DNA of 64,000 nucleotides, taken from Constrictibacter sp. MBR-5. Its GTDB lineage: Bacteria; Pseudomonadota; Alphaproteobacteria; JAJUGE01. The notes beneath the pieces are model-generated. The model was not told where the DNA came from. It saw nothing but the letters and a program-made list of their open reading frames with translations, and ran no database searches. How positions within the stretch are numbered: position 1 is the stretch's first letter; each line of letters starts with the position of its first letter. Below, piece after piece: positions 1 through 9,298 of this stretch. A program made the translations under genes and the position numbers. The DNA lies in the NCBI RefSeq assembly GCF_040549485.1, contig NZ_JBEPTK010000005.1, positions 62,001-126,000 of the forward strand. The letters run 5' to 3'.

Positions 1-122
1 TGCCTCTCGATTCGGCCGTTCGTTCCGTCGCGGCGGCCTGGGACGAGGATGGCGGCGGGCGGCGGGCAGGACAACGATCTGTGGCTTTCCGACTCCACGA
101 CAGTGCCGCGGCGGCGTATAAG

Positions 123-137
123 GAACAAATAAAGAAC
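123..137. promoter_or_regulatory. LexA (SOS) operator upstream of dnaE2
   Basis: The site reads GAAC-N7-GAAC with an AT-rich spacer. That is exactly the reverse complement of the direct-repeat SOS box GTTC-N7-GTTC known for alphaproteobacterial LexA. It ends 14 bases before the dnaE2 ATG, so bound LexA should block transcription initiation or early elongation. The 122 bases before it hold no gene I can recognise in any frame. Confidence 0.75.
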
Positions 138-151
138 ATTCTGGCTCTCCG

Positions 152-3100
152 ATGTCCTCTCCCGCCTATGCCGAACTCCAGGTCACCAGCAATTTCAGCT
201 TTCTGCGCGGGGCGTCACACCCGGACGAGCTGATGGTCGCGGCGGGTGCCCTCGGCCTGGCGGCGGTGGCGGTGACCGATCGCAACTCCGTCGCCGGCAT
301 CGTGCGCGCCCATGTGGCGGCGAAGCGTGTCGGCGTGCGCCTCGTCGTCGGCTGCCGGCTCGACCTGACGGAGGGCGAGGAGCACAGCCTGCTCTGCTTC
401 CCGGTTGACCGCGCCGCCTATGGGCGCATGACGCAGATGCTGACAGCGGGAAAGCGGCGGGCGAAGAAGGGGCAGTGCCACCTGGGCTGGCTCGATGTGG
501 TCACTCACGGCGAAGGTCAGATCTTCGTCGCTCTGGCCCCCGACGACTGGCAGGCGGACGATGCGGCCCTGCCGGCCTTCCTGCGCCGGCTGGGCGCAGC
601 CTTTCCGGGACGGGCCTATCTGGCCGCGAGCTTCCGCTATGGCGGCGACGATCGGACCCGGATCGCCGAGCTGGCGGCCCTGGCGGAGGCCTGCGGCACG
701 CCGCTGGTGGCGACCAACGACGTCCATTATCACGTGCCGGCACGCCGGCCGCTGCAGGACGTGCTGACCTGCATCCGCGAAGGCTGCACCGTCGACGAGG
801 CCGGCTTCCGTCTCTCGGCCCATGCGGAACGGCACATGAAGCCGCCGGCCGAGATGGCCCGCCTGTTCGAAGGGCACGAGGAGGCCCTGGCACGCACGGT
901 GGAGATCGCCGAGCGCTGCCGGTTCAGCCTCGACGAACTGCGCTACGAATATCCGGAGGAGACCTCCGGCGGCCGCGACCCGATGGTCGAACTGGAGGCG
1001 CAGGTCGCGGCCGGGGCGCACCGGCGCTATCCCGAGGGCGTGCCGGCCGAGGTCGCGAAGCAGATCCGGCACGAACTCGACCTGATCCGCCGCCTCGACT
1101 ATCCGCGCTACTTCCTCACCGTCGCCGATATCGTGCGCTTCGCCCGCGGCGAGGGCATCCTCTGCCAGGGCAGGGGATCGGCGGCGAATTCGACCGTCTG
1201 CTACTGCCTGGACATCACGGCGATCGATCCGGTCCGCGCGGGCTTCCTGTTCGAACGCTTCATCTCCGCGGCGCGCAACGAGCCGCCGGACATCGACGTC
1301 GACTTCGAGCACGAGCGGCGCGAGGAGGTGATCCAGTACATCTACGCCAAGTACGGCCGCGACCGGGCGGGGCTCGCCGCCACGGTGATCCACTACCGCT
1401 CGCGCGCCGCCATCCGCGACGTGGCGAAGGTTCTCGGCCTGTCGCCGGACGTGGCGGGCAGCATCGCCGCCACGGTCTGGGGCTGGAGCAGCGACGGCTA
1501 CGACGAGGCCAAGGTGCGCGAGGCGGGGCTCGACCCGCTCGACCGGCGGATCCGCCTGGCGCTCGACCTGTCGCGGACGCTGATCGGCTTTCCCCGCCAT
1601 CTGTCCCAGCATGTCGGCGGCTTCGTCATGACCCGCGGCCCCCTGTCGGAGCTGGTGCCGATCGAGAACGCGGCGATGGACGACCGCACCGTCATCGAGT
1701 GGGACAAGGACGACATCGACGCGCTCGGCATCCTGAAGGTCGACGTCCTGGCGCTCGGCATGCTGACCGCGGTGCGCCGGGCGCTCGACCTGATCGCGGC
1801 GCACGGCGGCGGGCGCTGGGAACTCGCCACCATCCCGCCCGAGGACGCCGCCGTCTATGCGATGATCAGCCGCGCCGACACCGTCGGCGTCTTCCAGATC
1901 GAGAGCCGGGCGCAGATGACGATGCTGCCGCGGCTCCAGCCGAGATGCTTCTACGACCTCGTCATCGAGGTGGCGATCGTGCGCCCCGGCCCGATCCAGG
2001 GCGACATGGTCCACCCCTATCTGCGCCGCCGCCAGGGCAGGGAGGAGGTGACCTACCCGCCCAAGCTGCGCCCGGTCCTGGAGAAGACGCTGGGCGTGCC
2101 GCTCTTCCAGGAGCAGGCGATGAAGATCGCCATCGTCGCCGCCGGCTTCTCGCCGGACGATGCCGACCGGCTGCGCCGCTCGATGGCGACCTTCAAGCAC
2201 GTCGGCACCATCCACCAGTTCCGCGAGCGCTTCATCGGCGGGATGATCGGGAACGGCTACGACCCCGATTTCGCCGAGCGCTGCTTCAAGCAGATCGAAG
2301 GCTTCGGCACCTACGGCTTTCCCGAGAGCCATGCGGCCAGCTTCGCGATCCTGGTCTACGCCTCGGCCTGGATCAAACACCACCATCCCGCCGCCTTCGC
2401 CGCGGCGCTGCTCAACAGCCAGCCGATGGGCTTCTACGCGCCGGCGCAGCTGGTCCGCGACGCGGCCGAGCACGGGGTGGAGGTGCGGCCCGTCGACGTC
2501 AATTTCAGCGACTGGGACTGCACCCTGGAGCGGCGCCCCGACGGGGCCCTGGCGCTGCGGCTGGGCCTGCGGCAGGCGAAGGGCCTGTCGCAGAAGGACG
2601 GGGTGGCACTGGTGAAGCATCGTGGCGGGCGGCCCTATGCCGACCCGGCCGCCATCTGGCGCCGTGCCGGACTCAATCCCGGAGCGCTCGAATGCCTGGC
2701 CCGGGCCGACGCCTACGGTTCGATGGGGCTCGACCGGCGCGCCGCCCTTTGGGCCGTCCGGCAGCTGGGCGACGCGCCCCTGCCGCTCTTCGCCGCGGTG
2801 GACGGCGAGCGGGCACCCGTAGATCATCCTCGTCCTGAGGAGGCCCGAAGGGCCGTCTCGAAGGGCGGGGATGATCGGGCCAGGGGCATCCGGCCGCCTT
2901 CGGACCGCCCCTCGTGCTTCGAGACGCCGTCTTCGACGGCTCCTCAGCATGAGGGGCTAGTGGAGCGCTCGGCAGAGGTCCCCGCCGAATTCGGCGCCGA
3001 GCCGGCCGTCGTCCTGCCTGAGATGTCGCTGCCCGAAGCGGTGATGCGGGACTATGCGGCGCTGCGCCTGTCGCTGAAGGAGCATCCGATGGCCTTCCTG

Positions 3101-3523
3101 CGGGCGCGGCTGGCGCGGGAGGGCAGGGTGCCGACGGCGGCGCTGAAGGACGTTCGCGACGGGCGCCGCCTCGCGACCGCGGGGCTCGTCCTGGTGCGGC
3201 AGCGGCCGGGCACGGCCAGCGGCGTCATCTTCGTCACCCTGGAGGACGAGACGGGCATCGCCAACCTCGTCGTCTGGCCCGGCGTGTTCGAGCAGTTCCG
3301 CCGCACCGTGCTGACCGCCGGGGTGCTCTGTGCCGAAGGCCGGGTGCAGCGCGAGGGCGACGTCATCCACCTCGTCGTCGAGCGCCTGACCGACCTGTCG
3401 GACCGCCTGCGCGCCCTCTGGGACGGCGGCGTGCCGATCGAGCAGGCGCGCGCCGACGAAGCCAAGCCCGGCGGCCCCGGACGCCGCAAGCCGCTGCCCG
3501 TGGAGTCGCGCGACTTCCGGTGA
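152..3523 (+). CDS. dnaE2: Error-prone DNA polymerase DnaE2 (ImuC)
   Basis: C-family DNA polymerase alpha subunit of the damage-inducible translesion mutasome, which works with ImuA and ImuB (neither is visible here). The 1123-residue protein starts with a PHP domain (AYAELQVTSNFSFLRGASHP). The polymerase core carries the acidic catalytic motif PDIDVDFEHERR near residue 380, followed by helix-hairpin-helix and OB-fold regions, the latter at VIFVTLEDETGIANLVVWP. DnaE2 rather than DnaE1 is indicated by the length and by the SOS box just upstream. The protein is somewhat longer than the usual 1080 or so residues because residues about 893-935 are encoded by a palindromic repeat, in the linker before the MSLPEAV segment. 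No strong Shine-Dalgarno precedes the ATG, but the PHP domain begins at once, so the start is credible. Confidence 0.95.
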   Translation: MSSPAYAELQVTSNFSFLRGASHPDELMVAAGALGLAAVAVTDRNSVAGIVRAHVAAKRVGVRLVVGCRLDLTEGEEHSLLCFPVDRAAYGRMTQMLTAGKRRAKKGQCHLGWLDVVTHGEGQIFVALAPDDWQADDAALPAFLRRLGAAFPGRAYLAASFRYGGDDRTRIAELAALAEACGTPLVATNDVHYHVPARRPLQDVLTCIREGCTVDEAGFRLSAHAERHMKPPAEMARLFEGHEEALARTVEIAERCRFSLDELRYEYPEETSGGRDPMVELEAQVAAGAHRRYPEGVPAEVAKQIRHELDLIRRLDYPRYFLTVADIVRFARGEGILCQGRGSAANSTVCYCLDITAIDPVRAGFLFERFISAARNEPPDIDVDFEHERREEVIQYIYAKYGRDRAGLAATVIHYRSRAAIRDVAKVLGLSPDVAGSIAATVWGWSSDGYDEAKVREAGLDPLDRRIRLALDLSRTLIGFPRHLSQHVGGFVMTRGPLSELVPIENAAMDDRTVIEWDKDDIDALGILKVDVLALGMLTAVRRALDLIAAHGGGRWELATIPPEDAAVYAMISRADTVGVFQIESRAQMTMLPRLQPRCFYDLVIEVAIVRPGPIQGDMVHPYLRRRQGREEVTYPPKLRPVLEKTLGVPLFQEQAMKIAIVAAGFSPDDADRLRRSMATFKHVGTIHQFRERFIGGMIGNGYDPDFAERCFKQIEGFGTYGFPESHAASFAILVYASAWIKHHHPAAFAAALLNSQPMGFYAPAQLVRDAAEHGVEVRPVDVNFSDWDCTLERRPDGALALRLGLRQAKGLSQKDGVALVKHRGGRPYADPAAIWRRAGLNPGALECLARADAYGSMGLDRRAALWAVRQLGDAPLPLFAAVDGERAPVDHPRPEEARRAVSKGGDDRARGIRPPSDRPSCFETPSSTAPQHEGLVERSAEVPAEFGAEPAVVLPEMSLPEAVMRDYAALRLSLKEHPMAFLRARLAREGRVPTAALKDVRDGRRLATAGLVLVRQRPGTASGVIFVTLEDETGIANLVVWPGVFEQFRRTVLTAGVLCAEGRVQREGDVIHLVVERLTDLSDRLRALWDGGVPIEQARADEAKPGGPGRRKPLPVESRDFR
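2828..2954. repeat. BIME-like palindromic repeat inserted in frame in dnaE2
   Basis: Two arms face each other. The left arm (2828-2863) begins CCTCGTCCTGAGGAGG and ends GTCTCGAAG. The reverse complement of the right arm (2917-2954) begins CCTCATGCTGAGGAG and ends GTCTCGAAG. Each arm has an internal hairpin (GGCCCGAAGGGCC on the left, CCGTCTTCGACGG on the right). This layout, with TGAGGAG and GTCTCGAAG blocks around a variable hairpin, is a common dispersed intergenic repeat in alphaproteobacteria, by my recollection. Here it is translated without a stop inside dnaE2, giving a charged, proline-rich linker. The exact insertion edges are uncertain. Confidence 0.8.
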
Positions 3524-3605
3524 GGCATCGCGTCCGTCGCGTTCGATGGGTTTCCAGGGTGCTGGCCGCCGCGGTCCTGATGCAGGGCGGCGCGTTTCCT
3601 TGGTT

Positions 3606-3625
3606 CCTGCGGGGGCGCCCGCAGG
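3606..3625 (+). terminator. Possible hairpin terminator after dnaE2
   Basis: A perfect 8-bp stem CCTGCGGG/CCCGCAGG with loop GGCG lies about 80 bases after the dnaE2 stop and about 105 bases before the LOV kinase. There is no T-tract, so intrinsic termination is doubtful. Confidence 0.3.
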
Positions 3626-3730
3626 ACGTCCGCCGCTGCGCCGATCGCTGCGCCGGATGCCCTGATCCGCACCGAATGCGGCGAACGACGTTGATCCGGG
3701 GCAGAACCGCTTCGGCAGGGTCCGGGGGAG

Positions 3731-4870
3731 ATGAACAGCTACGAAGACGCGCGCCGCGCGGGAGAGCGCCTTGTACGGCAGCATGCCAAGGGCGATCCCT
3801 TCGCCACGGCGATCATGAACACACGCATGCCGATGGTCATCACCGACCCGGCACAGCACGACAATCCGATCGTGTTCGCCAATCCGGCGTTCCTGGACCT
3901 GACCGGCTATACCGGCGAGGAGGTCATCGGCCGCAACTGCCGCTTCCTGCAGGGGCCGGATACCACGCCGGAGAGTGCCGCGGCGATCCGCCGCGCCATC
4001 GAGGCGCGTGCACCCACCTTCCGCGGCGAGATCCTCAACTATCGCAAGGACGGCACCAGCTTCTGGAACGCCCTGTTCATGAGCCCCGTGGTCGACGAAG
4101 CGGGCAACGTCCTCTACTTCTTCGCCTCGCAGCACGACGTCACCGAGCAGAAGGCGTGCGAGCGTTCCCTGCGCGAACGCCGGGACGAACTCGAACGCGA
4201 GGTCCGACGGCGAACGGCGGAACTGCAGCGGACGATCGACGAACTGAAGGAGACGTCGCAGGCGAAGACACTGCTGCTCCACGAGGTCGATCACCGGGTG
4301 AAGAACAACCTTCAGACGATGGCCTCGCTGGTACGCCTGCAGGCGAAGCGCGCGGACAGCCCGCAGACCGCCGCCGCGCTCGGTGCCGTTCAGGCGCGGA
4401 TCGAGGCCCTGTCGATGGTCCACCGGCGGCTCTTCCAGGGCGACGACGTAGGCACCTTCGACATCGCCGAGTTCGCCCGCGAACTGGCGACGGAGTTGGT
4501 GAACGCCTCCGGCCGCGCGGACATCGACGTCGCGTTCGATCTGGAGTCGGTGGCGATCCCCGCGGCGAAGGCGGCGCCGATCGCCCTGATGATCAACGAG
4601 CTGCTGACCAACGCCGTGCAGCACGCTTTCCGGGGGCGGGGCGGGCGGATCGCGGTCGGGGTGCGGCGGATCAACGGATGCTTCCGTATCCGCATCGAGG
4701 ACGACGGGGTCGGCCTGCCGAGGGGGGATATCACCGGCCGCGGGACCCTCGGCCGCACGATCGTCCAGCTCCTGGCCGGCCAGCTCCAGACGGAGCCCGT
4801 CTGGTCCGACGCGGAACCCGGCACCCGGATCGAGCTTTCTCTGCCGATCCGGTTCGTCGAGAAGGAATGA
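3731..4870 (+). CDS. LOV-domain blue-light histidine kinase (HisKA_2/HWE type)
   Basis: 379-residue soluble sensor kinase. Residues about 25-140 form a LOV (flavin-binding PAS) domain with the signature GRNCRFLQ. Cys70 is the expected photo-adduct cysteine, and Asn103, Asn113 and Gln134 match the usual flavin contacts. A coiled linker (ERRDELEREVRRRTAELQ) leads to the dimerisation/phosphoacceptor motif LLLHEVDHRVKNNLQ with His188 as likely phosphorylation site, then an ATPase domain with MINELLTNAVQHAF and EDDGVGLP. There are no membrane segments. An ATGA overlap joins it to the next gene, a single-domain response regulator, so the pair should be one light-signalling module. Its output is unknown, because no target gene is adjacent. 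Confidence 0.9.
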   Translation: MNSYEDARRAGERLVRQHAKGDPFATAIMNTRMPMVITDPAQHDNPIVFANPAFLDLTGYTGEEVIGRNCRFLQGPDTTPESAAAIRRAIEARAPTFRGEILNYRKDGTSFWNALFMSPVVDEAGNVLYFFASQHDVTEQKACERSLRERRDELEREVRRRTAELQRTIDELKETSQAKTLLLHEVDHRVKNNLQTMASLVRLQAKRADSPQTAAALGAVQARIEALSMVHRRLFQGDDVGTFDIAEFARELATELVNASGRADIDVAFDLESVAIPAAKAAPIALMINELLTNAVQHAFRGRGGRIAVGVRRINGCFRIRIEDDGVGLPRGDITGRGTLGRTIVQLLAGQLQTEPVWSDAEPGTRIELSLPIRFVEKE

Positions 4871-5340
4871 GCGTGCCCAAGCCCCTGCGGATACTGATCG
4901 TCGAGGACGAGGCGCTGCTCGCCTTCCAGCTAGAGGATGATCTGATCGAGGCCGGGCACGACGTCGTCGGCTGCGCGGCATCGGCGCGCCACGCCCTGAG
5001 GCTCGCGGCGGAGACGGATCCGGATCTGGCCCTGGTCGACATCCACCTCGCGGACGGGCCTACGGGGGTCGACGTGGCGCAGACGCTCGCCGCCAAGCCC
5101 GACATCGCGGTGGTCTTCATGACGGCCAACGTGAAACGCATCCCCGACCATTTCGCCGGGGCGATGGGCGTGATCGGCAAGCCGCACACGGCCCATGGCC
5201 TGCGCAATGTGCTGACGTTCGTCGCACATGCGCTCGACGGCGGGGCGCCGCCACCACCGCCCGCCGGCCTCGTCCTCGCGCCGGACTTGCGGCCGGGCGA
5301 GGACGGCGCGTTCCGCTTTCGCCGGGCGGCGTCCGGCTAG
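4867..5340 (+). CDS. Single-domain response regulator, partner of the LOV kinase
   Basis: 157-residue receiver protein with no DNA-binding output domain. The acidic pair Glu13/Asp14 (IVEDEALL), phospho-acceptor Asp58 (LVDIHL), Thr86 (VFMTAN) and Lys105 (VIGKP) are all present. The I-x-L context after the Asp is typical of receivers paired with HWE/HisKA_2 kinases. The ATG overlaps the kinase stop (ATGA), indicating translational coupling. The C-terminal 40 residues are proline- and arginine-rich and not recognisable. The stop codon shares a CTAG with the convergent gatB stop. It probably acts by protein interaction or as a phosphate sink. Confidence 0.85.
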   Translation: MSVPKPLRILIVEDEALLAFQLEDDLIEAGHDVVGCAASARHALRLAAETDPDLALVDIHLADGPTGVDVAQTLAAKPDIAVVFMTANVKRIPDHFAGAMGVIGKPHTAHGLRNVLTFVAHALDGGAPPPPPAGLVLAPDLRPGEDGAFRFRRAASG

Positions 5341-6782
5341 AGCTTCGCCTTCAGCAGTTCGTTGACCAGCTTCGGGTTGGCCTTGCCGCCCGTCGCCTTC
5401 ATCACCTGTCCGACGAAGAAGCCGAACAGCTTGTCCTTGCCGGACCGGTACTCGGCGAGCTTGCCCTGTTCGCGGGCGAGAACCTCGTCGATGGCGGTCT
5501 CGATGGCCCCGGTGTCCGAGATCTGGCGCAGGCCCTTTTCGTCGACGATCACGGCGGCCGGCTTGCCGGTCTCCCACATCGCCTCGAACACCTCCTTGGC
5601 GAGGCGGCCGGAGACGGTGCCGTCGGCGATGAGGTCGAGCAGACCGCCGAGGCCGGCGGCGTCGACCGGGGCGGTCGCCAGCGTGGCGCCGGACTTGTTC
5701 AGCAGCGCGAAATAGTCGCCGATCACCCAGTTGGCGGCGAGCTTGCCGTCGCGCCCCTCGGCGACCGTCTCGTAGAAGGCGGCCGTGTCGCGGTCGGCGA
5801 CCAGCACGCCGGCGTCGTAGACCGGCAGGCCGTATTCGGCGACGAAGCGCTTCTTCTTCTCGTCCGGCAGTTCCGGCATCGTCGCGCGGACATGCGCGAC
5901 CCAGCCCTTGTCCAGTTCGAGCGGCAGCAGGTCGGGGTCGGGGAAGTAGCGGTAGTCGTGCGCCTCCTCCTTCGACCGCATGGCGCGGGTCTCGCCGCGG
6001 CCGGGATCGAACAGGCGGGTCTCCTGGTCGATGCTGCCGCCGTCCTCGAGGATCTCGATCTGGCGGCGCGCCTCGTACTCGATCGCCTGACGGACATAGC
6101 GGATCGAGTTGACGTTCTTGATCTCGCAGCGCGTGCCGAACGGGTCGCCGGGACGGCGCACGGAGACATTCGCGTCGCAGCGCAGCGAGCCCTGCTCCAT
6201 GTTGCCGTCGCAGGTGCCGAGATAGCGCAGGATGGCCCGCAGCTTGGTGAGATACGCGGCGGCCTCCTCGGGCGAGCGCAGGTCGGGCTCCGAGACGATC
6301 TCCATCAGCGCAACCCCGGACCGGTTCAGGTCGACGAAGGTCATGCGCGGATGCTGGTCGTGCAGGCTCTTGCCGGCGTCCTGCTCCAAGTGCAGCCGCG
6401 TGACGCCGACGGTCTTCACCGTGCCGTCGGGCAGGTCGATCTCGACCGCGCCCTTGCCGATGATCGGCTGCGAGAACTGCGAGATCTGATAGCCCTGGGG
6501 CAGGTCGGGGTAGAAATAGTTCTTCCGGTCGAAGACCGAGTAGAGGTTCACCTGGGCGTTCAGCCCGATGCCGGTCTTGACGGCCTGTTCGACGCAGACG
6601 CGGTTGATCACCGGCAGCATGCCGGGCATGGCCGCGTCGACCAGGCTCACCTGCGTATTCGGTTCGGCGCCGAACTCGGTCGCGGCACCGGAGAAGAGCT
6701 TGGCGTTCGAGGTCACCTGGGCATGGACCTCGAGCCCGATGACGTATTCCCACTCGCCGGTGCGGCCCTGGATGGTGGCCAT
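5337..6782 (-). CDS. gatB: Asp/Glu-tRNA(Asn/Gln) amidotransferase subunit B
   Basis: 481-residue GatB. With GatC and GatA it converts Glu-tRNA(Gln) or Asp-tRNA(Asn) to the amidated form in the cytoplasm. The N-terminal cradle domain starts [22 protein letters not shown], the family signature, and includes [17 protein letters not shown]. The C-terminal YqeY-like tRNA-binding domain ends [16 protein letters not shown], so the protein is full length. It lies downstream of gatC-gatA on the same strand but 220 bases away, separated by a palindromic repeat element, so it may have its own promoter. Its stop overlaps the convergent response-regulator stop by three bases. Confidence 0.97.
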   Translation of the reverse strand: MATIQGRTGEWEYVIGLEVHAQVTSNAKLFSGAATEFGAEPNTQVSLVDAAMPGMLPVINRVCVEQAVKTGIGLNAQVNLYSVFDRKNYFYPDLPQGYQISQFSQPIIGKGAVEIDLPDGTVKTVGVTRLHLEQDAGKSLHDQHPRMTFVDLNRSGVALMEIVSEPDLRSPEEAAAYLTKLRAILRYLGTCDGNMEQGSLRCDANVSVRRPGDPFGTRCEIKNVNSIRYVRQAIEYEARRQIEILEDGGSIDQETRLFDPGRGETRAMRSKEEAHDYRYFPDPDLLPLELDKGWVAHVRATMPELPDEKKKRFVAEYGLPVYDAGVLVADRDTAAFYETVAEGRDGKLAANWVIGDYFALLNKSGATLATAPVDAAGLGGLLDLIADGTVSGRLAKEVFEAMWETGKPAAVIVDEKGLRQISDTGAIETAIDEVLAREQGKLAEYRSGKDKLFGFFVGQVMKATGGKANPKLVNELLKAKL

Positions 6783-6833
6783 GCCTCAACTCCGCTGCGG
6801 CCGGATGTGGCCGTTCATTGGTCTCGTAATGCT

Positions 6834-6987
6834 ACCTTCCCGGACAAGCCGCCGAAGGCGGCGCAGATCCGGGACCCAGAGCCGGCGCGCCGGCATCCTG
6901 GGACATCTCACGACCGGCACCCGGGTCGCCGCCTGTGCGCCGGCTCTGGGTCCCGGCTCGGCGCGCTACGCGCTTGGCCGGGAAGGT
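6834..6987. repeat. BIME-like palindromic element between gatA and gatB
   Basis: A 154-bp element bounded by a perfect terminal inverted repeat, ACCTTCCCGG and CCGGGAAGGT. Each half holds its own small hairpin (GCCGCCGAAGGCGGC on the left, GCGCGTAGCGCG on the right) followed inward by the shared block CCGGGACCCAGAGCCGGCGC in inverted orientation. The two halves are therefore diverged REP-like units facing each other. It fills most of the gatA-gatB gap and has no coding capacity. It could be a mobile REP doublet that may also affect gatB mRNA stability or readthrough. Confidence 0.8.
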
Positions 6988-7002
6988 GATTGCGTCAGTC
7001 GG

Positions 7003-8484
7003 TTAACCTTGCCCTCCAACGAAGGCCGGCTGCGCCGTGAAGCGCGCCGCGTCCTCGATGACGCCGGCGGTGCGCAGGACCGTTTCCTCGTCGAAGGGCC
7101 GGCCGATGACCTGCAGGCCGAGCGGCAGGCCGTCCGTCGACAGGCCGGCCGGCACCGAGATGCCGGGCAGGCCGGCGAGGTTCACCGGCACGGTGAAGAT
7201 GTCGTTCAGATACATGGCGATGGGATCGTCCATCCGCTCGCCGATCGGGAAGGCCGGGGTCGGCGCCGTGGGCGTCAGGATGGCGTCGACGTCGGCGAAC
7301 GCCTGCTCGAAGTCGCGGGCGATGAGTGCGCGCACCCGCTGCGCCTTCAGGTAGTAGGCGTCGTAATAGCCGGCGGAGAGAACGTAGGTGCCGATCAGGA
7401 TGCGGCGCTGCACCTCGGCGCCGAAACCCTCGGCGCGGGTGTTCTCGTACATCTCCTGGATCGAGTTGCCGGGCACGCGGAGGCCGTAGCGCACGCCGTC
7501 ATAGCGCGCGAGGTTCGACGAGGCCTCGGCCGGCGCGATGATGTAGTAGGTCGGCAGCGCGTATTTCGTGTGCGGCAGGGAGACCTCGCGCACCTCGGCG
7601 CCGGCGTCCTTCAGCCAGTCGATGCCCTGCTGCCAGAGGGTCTCCAGCTCCGGCGACATGCCGTCGGCGCGATATTCCTTCGGCACGCCGATGCGCAGGC
7701 CCTTCACGTCGCCGGTGAGCGCGGCGGCGAAGTCGGGAAGGGCGCGGGGGCTCGACGTCGAGTCCTTCGGGTCGTGCCCCGCCATGTGCTGCAGCATGAT
7801 CGCGGCGTCGCGCACGGTGCGCGTCATCGGGCCGGCCTGGTCGAGCGAGGAGGCGAAGGCGACGATGCCCCAGCGCGAGCAGCGGCCGTAGGTCGGCTTC
7901 AGCCCGACGAGGCCGCAGAAGGCTGCGGGCTGGCGGATCGAGCCGCCGGTGTCGGTGCCGGTCGCCGCGAGCGCGCAGCGGGCGGCCACGGCCGCGGCGG
8001 AGCCGCCGGACGAGCCGCCGGGAACGCGGTCGCGGTCGTCGCCCGTGGCCTTCCACGGGTTGACGACATTGCCGTGGTAGCTGGTCACGTTGGCCGAGCC
8101 CATGGCGAACTCGTCCAGGTTGGTCTTGCCGACCATGACCGCGCCGGCCGCCCGCAGGTTGGCGGTGACCGTGGACTCGTAGGGCGGCTTGAAGCCGTCG
8201 AGGATGTGCGAGGCGGCGGTGGTGAGCACGCCCTCGGTGCAGAACAGGTCCTTCACCGCGACGGGGACGCCGTCTAGCGGCAGCGCCTCGCCCTTCGCCC
8301 GGCGCGCGTCCGCTTCGTCCGCCTGCTTCAGGGCCAGGTCGGGCGTCTCGGTGATGAAGGCGTTGAGCGGGCGCGCGGCCTCGATGGCGGCGAGATGCGC
8401 CTCGGTCAGCTCGCGGGCGGTGAAGTCCTTGGCCGCGAGACCCTCGACGGCCCCGGCCACGGTCAGATCAGTCAATTTCGCCAC
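7003..8484 (-). CDS. gatA: Asp/Glu-tRNA(Asn/Gln) amidotransferase subunit A
   Basis: 493-residue amidase-signature enzyme that releases ammonia from glutamine for GatB. The amidase signature is intact: AVKDLF carries the catalytic Lys, [16 protein letters not shown] carries the cis-Ser region, and [25 protein letters not shown] carries the nucleophilic Ser. It starts at ATG two bases after the gatC stop, so gatC-gatA are translationally coupled. Length is normal for the family. Confidence 0.97.
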   Translation of the reverse strand: MAKLTDLTVAGAVEGLAAKDFTARELTEAHLAAIEAARPLNAFITETPDLALKQADEADARRAKGEALPLDGVPVAVKDLFCTEGVLTTAASHILDGFKPPYESTVTANLRAAGAVMVGKTNLDEFAMGSANVTSYHGNVVNPWKATGDDRDRVPGGSSGGSAAAVAARCALAATGTDTGGSIRQPAAFCGLVGLKPTYGRCSRWGIVAFASSLDQAGPMTRTVRDAAIMLQHMAGHDPKDSTSSPRALPDFAAALTGDVKGLRIGVPKEYRADGMSPELETLWQQGIDWLKDAGAEVREVSLPHTKYALPTYYIIAPAEASSNLARYDGVRYGLRVPGNSIQEMYENTRAEGFGAEVQRRILIGTYVLSAGYYDAYYLKAQRVRALIARDFEQAFADVDAILTPTAPTPAFPIGERMDDPIAMYLNDIFTVPVNLAGLPGISVPAGLSTDGLPLGLQVIGRPFDEETVLRTAGVIEDAARFTAQPAFVGGQG

Positions 8485-8486
8485 GT

Positions 8487-8774
8487 CTATTCCACCACCT
8501 TCGGGACGGCGAAGAAGCCGTGCTGGGCCTCGGGCGCGTTCGCCAGGACCTTTTCCGGATAGCCGCCGTCGGTCACGACGTCGGGCCGCTGCGGCAGCTT
8601 GGCGTCCCGCATGCCGGTCATCGGGGCGACGTTGCCGGTGTCGACCTCGTCGAGCTGCTCGACCCAGTGCAGGATGTGGCCCAGTTCGCCGGCGAGGCGA
8701 TCCAGGTCTTCCTCGGGGACGCGCAGACGCGCGAGCGTCGCGATCTTGCGGACGGTGGCCTTGTCCATGGACAT
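8487..8774 (-). CDS. gatC: Asp/Glu-tRNA(Asn/Gln) amidotransferase subunit C
   Basis: 95-residue GatC, the small subunit that wraps and stabilises GatA-GatB. The typical start [16 protein letters not shown] and the C-terminal stretch [16 protein letters not shown] are present. It is the first gene of the gatCA unit and is divergent from ruvX, with only 44 bases between the two starts, so both promoters must lie in or near that gap. Met3 (MDK) is an alternative start. Confidence 0.95.
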   Translation of the reverse strand: MSMDKATVRKIATLARLRVPEEDLDRLAGELGHILHWVEQLDEVDTGNVAPMTGMRDAKLPQRPDVVTDGGYPEKVLANAPEAQHGFFAVPKVVE

Positions 8775-8818
8775 GAAAGAAGACTCTGTCAGAGGGTCGG
8801 CTTCACTTACAGTCCGGC

Positions 8819-9298
8819 ATGCCCATTCGCAACCCTGCCGACATAAAGCGCGACCTGCCGCGCGGCCAGCGGCTCCTCGGCCTCGACGTCGGCGAGAAGA
8901 CGATCGGCCTCGCCGTGTCCGATCCGTCGCTGACCATCGCCTCCCCGGAGCAGACGATCCGCCGCGGCAAGCGCTTCCGCGACGACGCGGCGCTGCTGAA
9001 GGAGGTGATCGAGAGGCGCGGCATCGGTGCCTTGGTCATCGGCCTGCCGATCAACATGGACGGCAGCGAGGGACCGCGCTGCCAGTCCATGCGTCAGTTC
9101 GCCCAGAACGTGCTGAACCATGCCGACATCGACATCGCCTTCTGGGACGAGCGCCTGTCGACGGCGGCCGTGACGCGCACCATGCTGGACGCCGACCTGT
9201 CGCGGCGGCGGCGCGCCGAACTCGTCGACAAGCTGGCCGCGGCCTACATCCTCCAGGGCTTTCTCGATGCGATGGCGACAACGGCCCGCGCCTCCTAG
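8819..9298 (+). CDS. ruvX: Putative Holliday junction resolvase / pre-16S rRNA nuclease RuvX
   Basis: 159-residue RNase H-fold nuclease of the YqgF/RuvX family. Visible motifs are [17 protein letters not shown] (catalytic Asp23), [16 protein letters not shown], and the C-terminal [12 protein letters not shown] and [14 protein letters not shown] carrying the remaining acidic residues. Family members process the 5' end of 16S rRNA and have been proposed to resolve Holliday junctions. It is divergent from gatCA, and its stop overlaps that of the convergent hydrolase gene. Confidence 0.93.
   Translation: MPIRNPADIKRDLPRGQRLLGLDVGEKTIGLAVSDPSLTIASPEQTIRRGKRFRDDAALLKEVIERRGIGALVIGLPINMDGSEGPRCQSMRQFAQNVLNHADIDIAFWDERLSTAAVTRTMLDADLSRRRRAELVDKLAAAYILQGFLDAMATTARAS

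Noticed and set aside
215-2950. Long minus-strand open frame (911 codons) opposite dnaE2
   Set aside because: Composition is Arg/Ala/Pro/His-rich with no domain, as expected for the antisense of a GC-rich gene whose own product is unmistakable.
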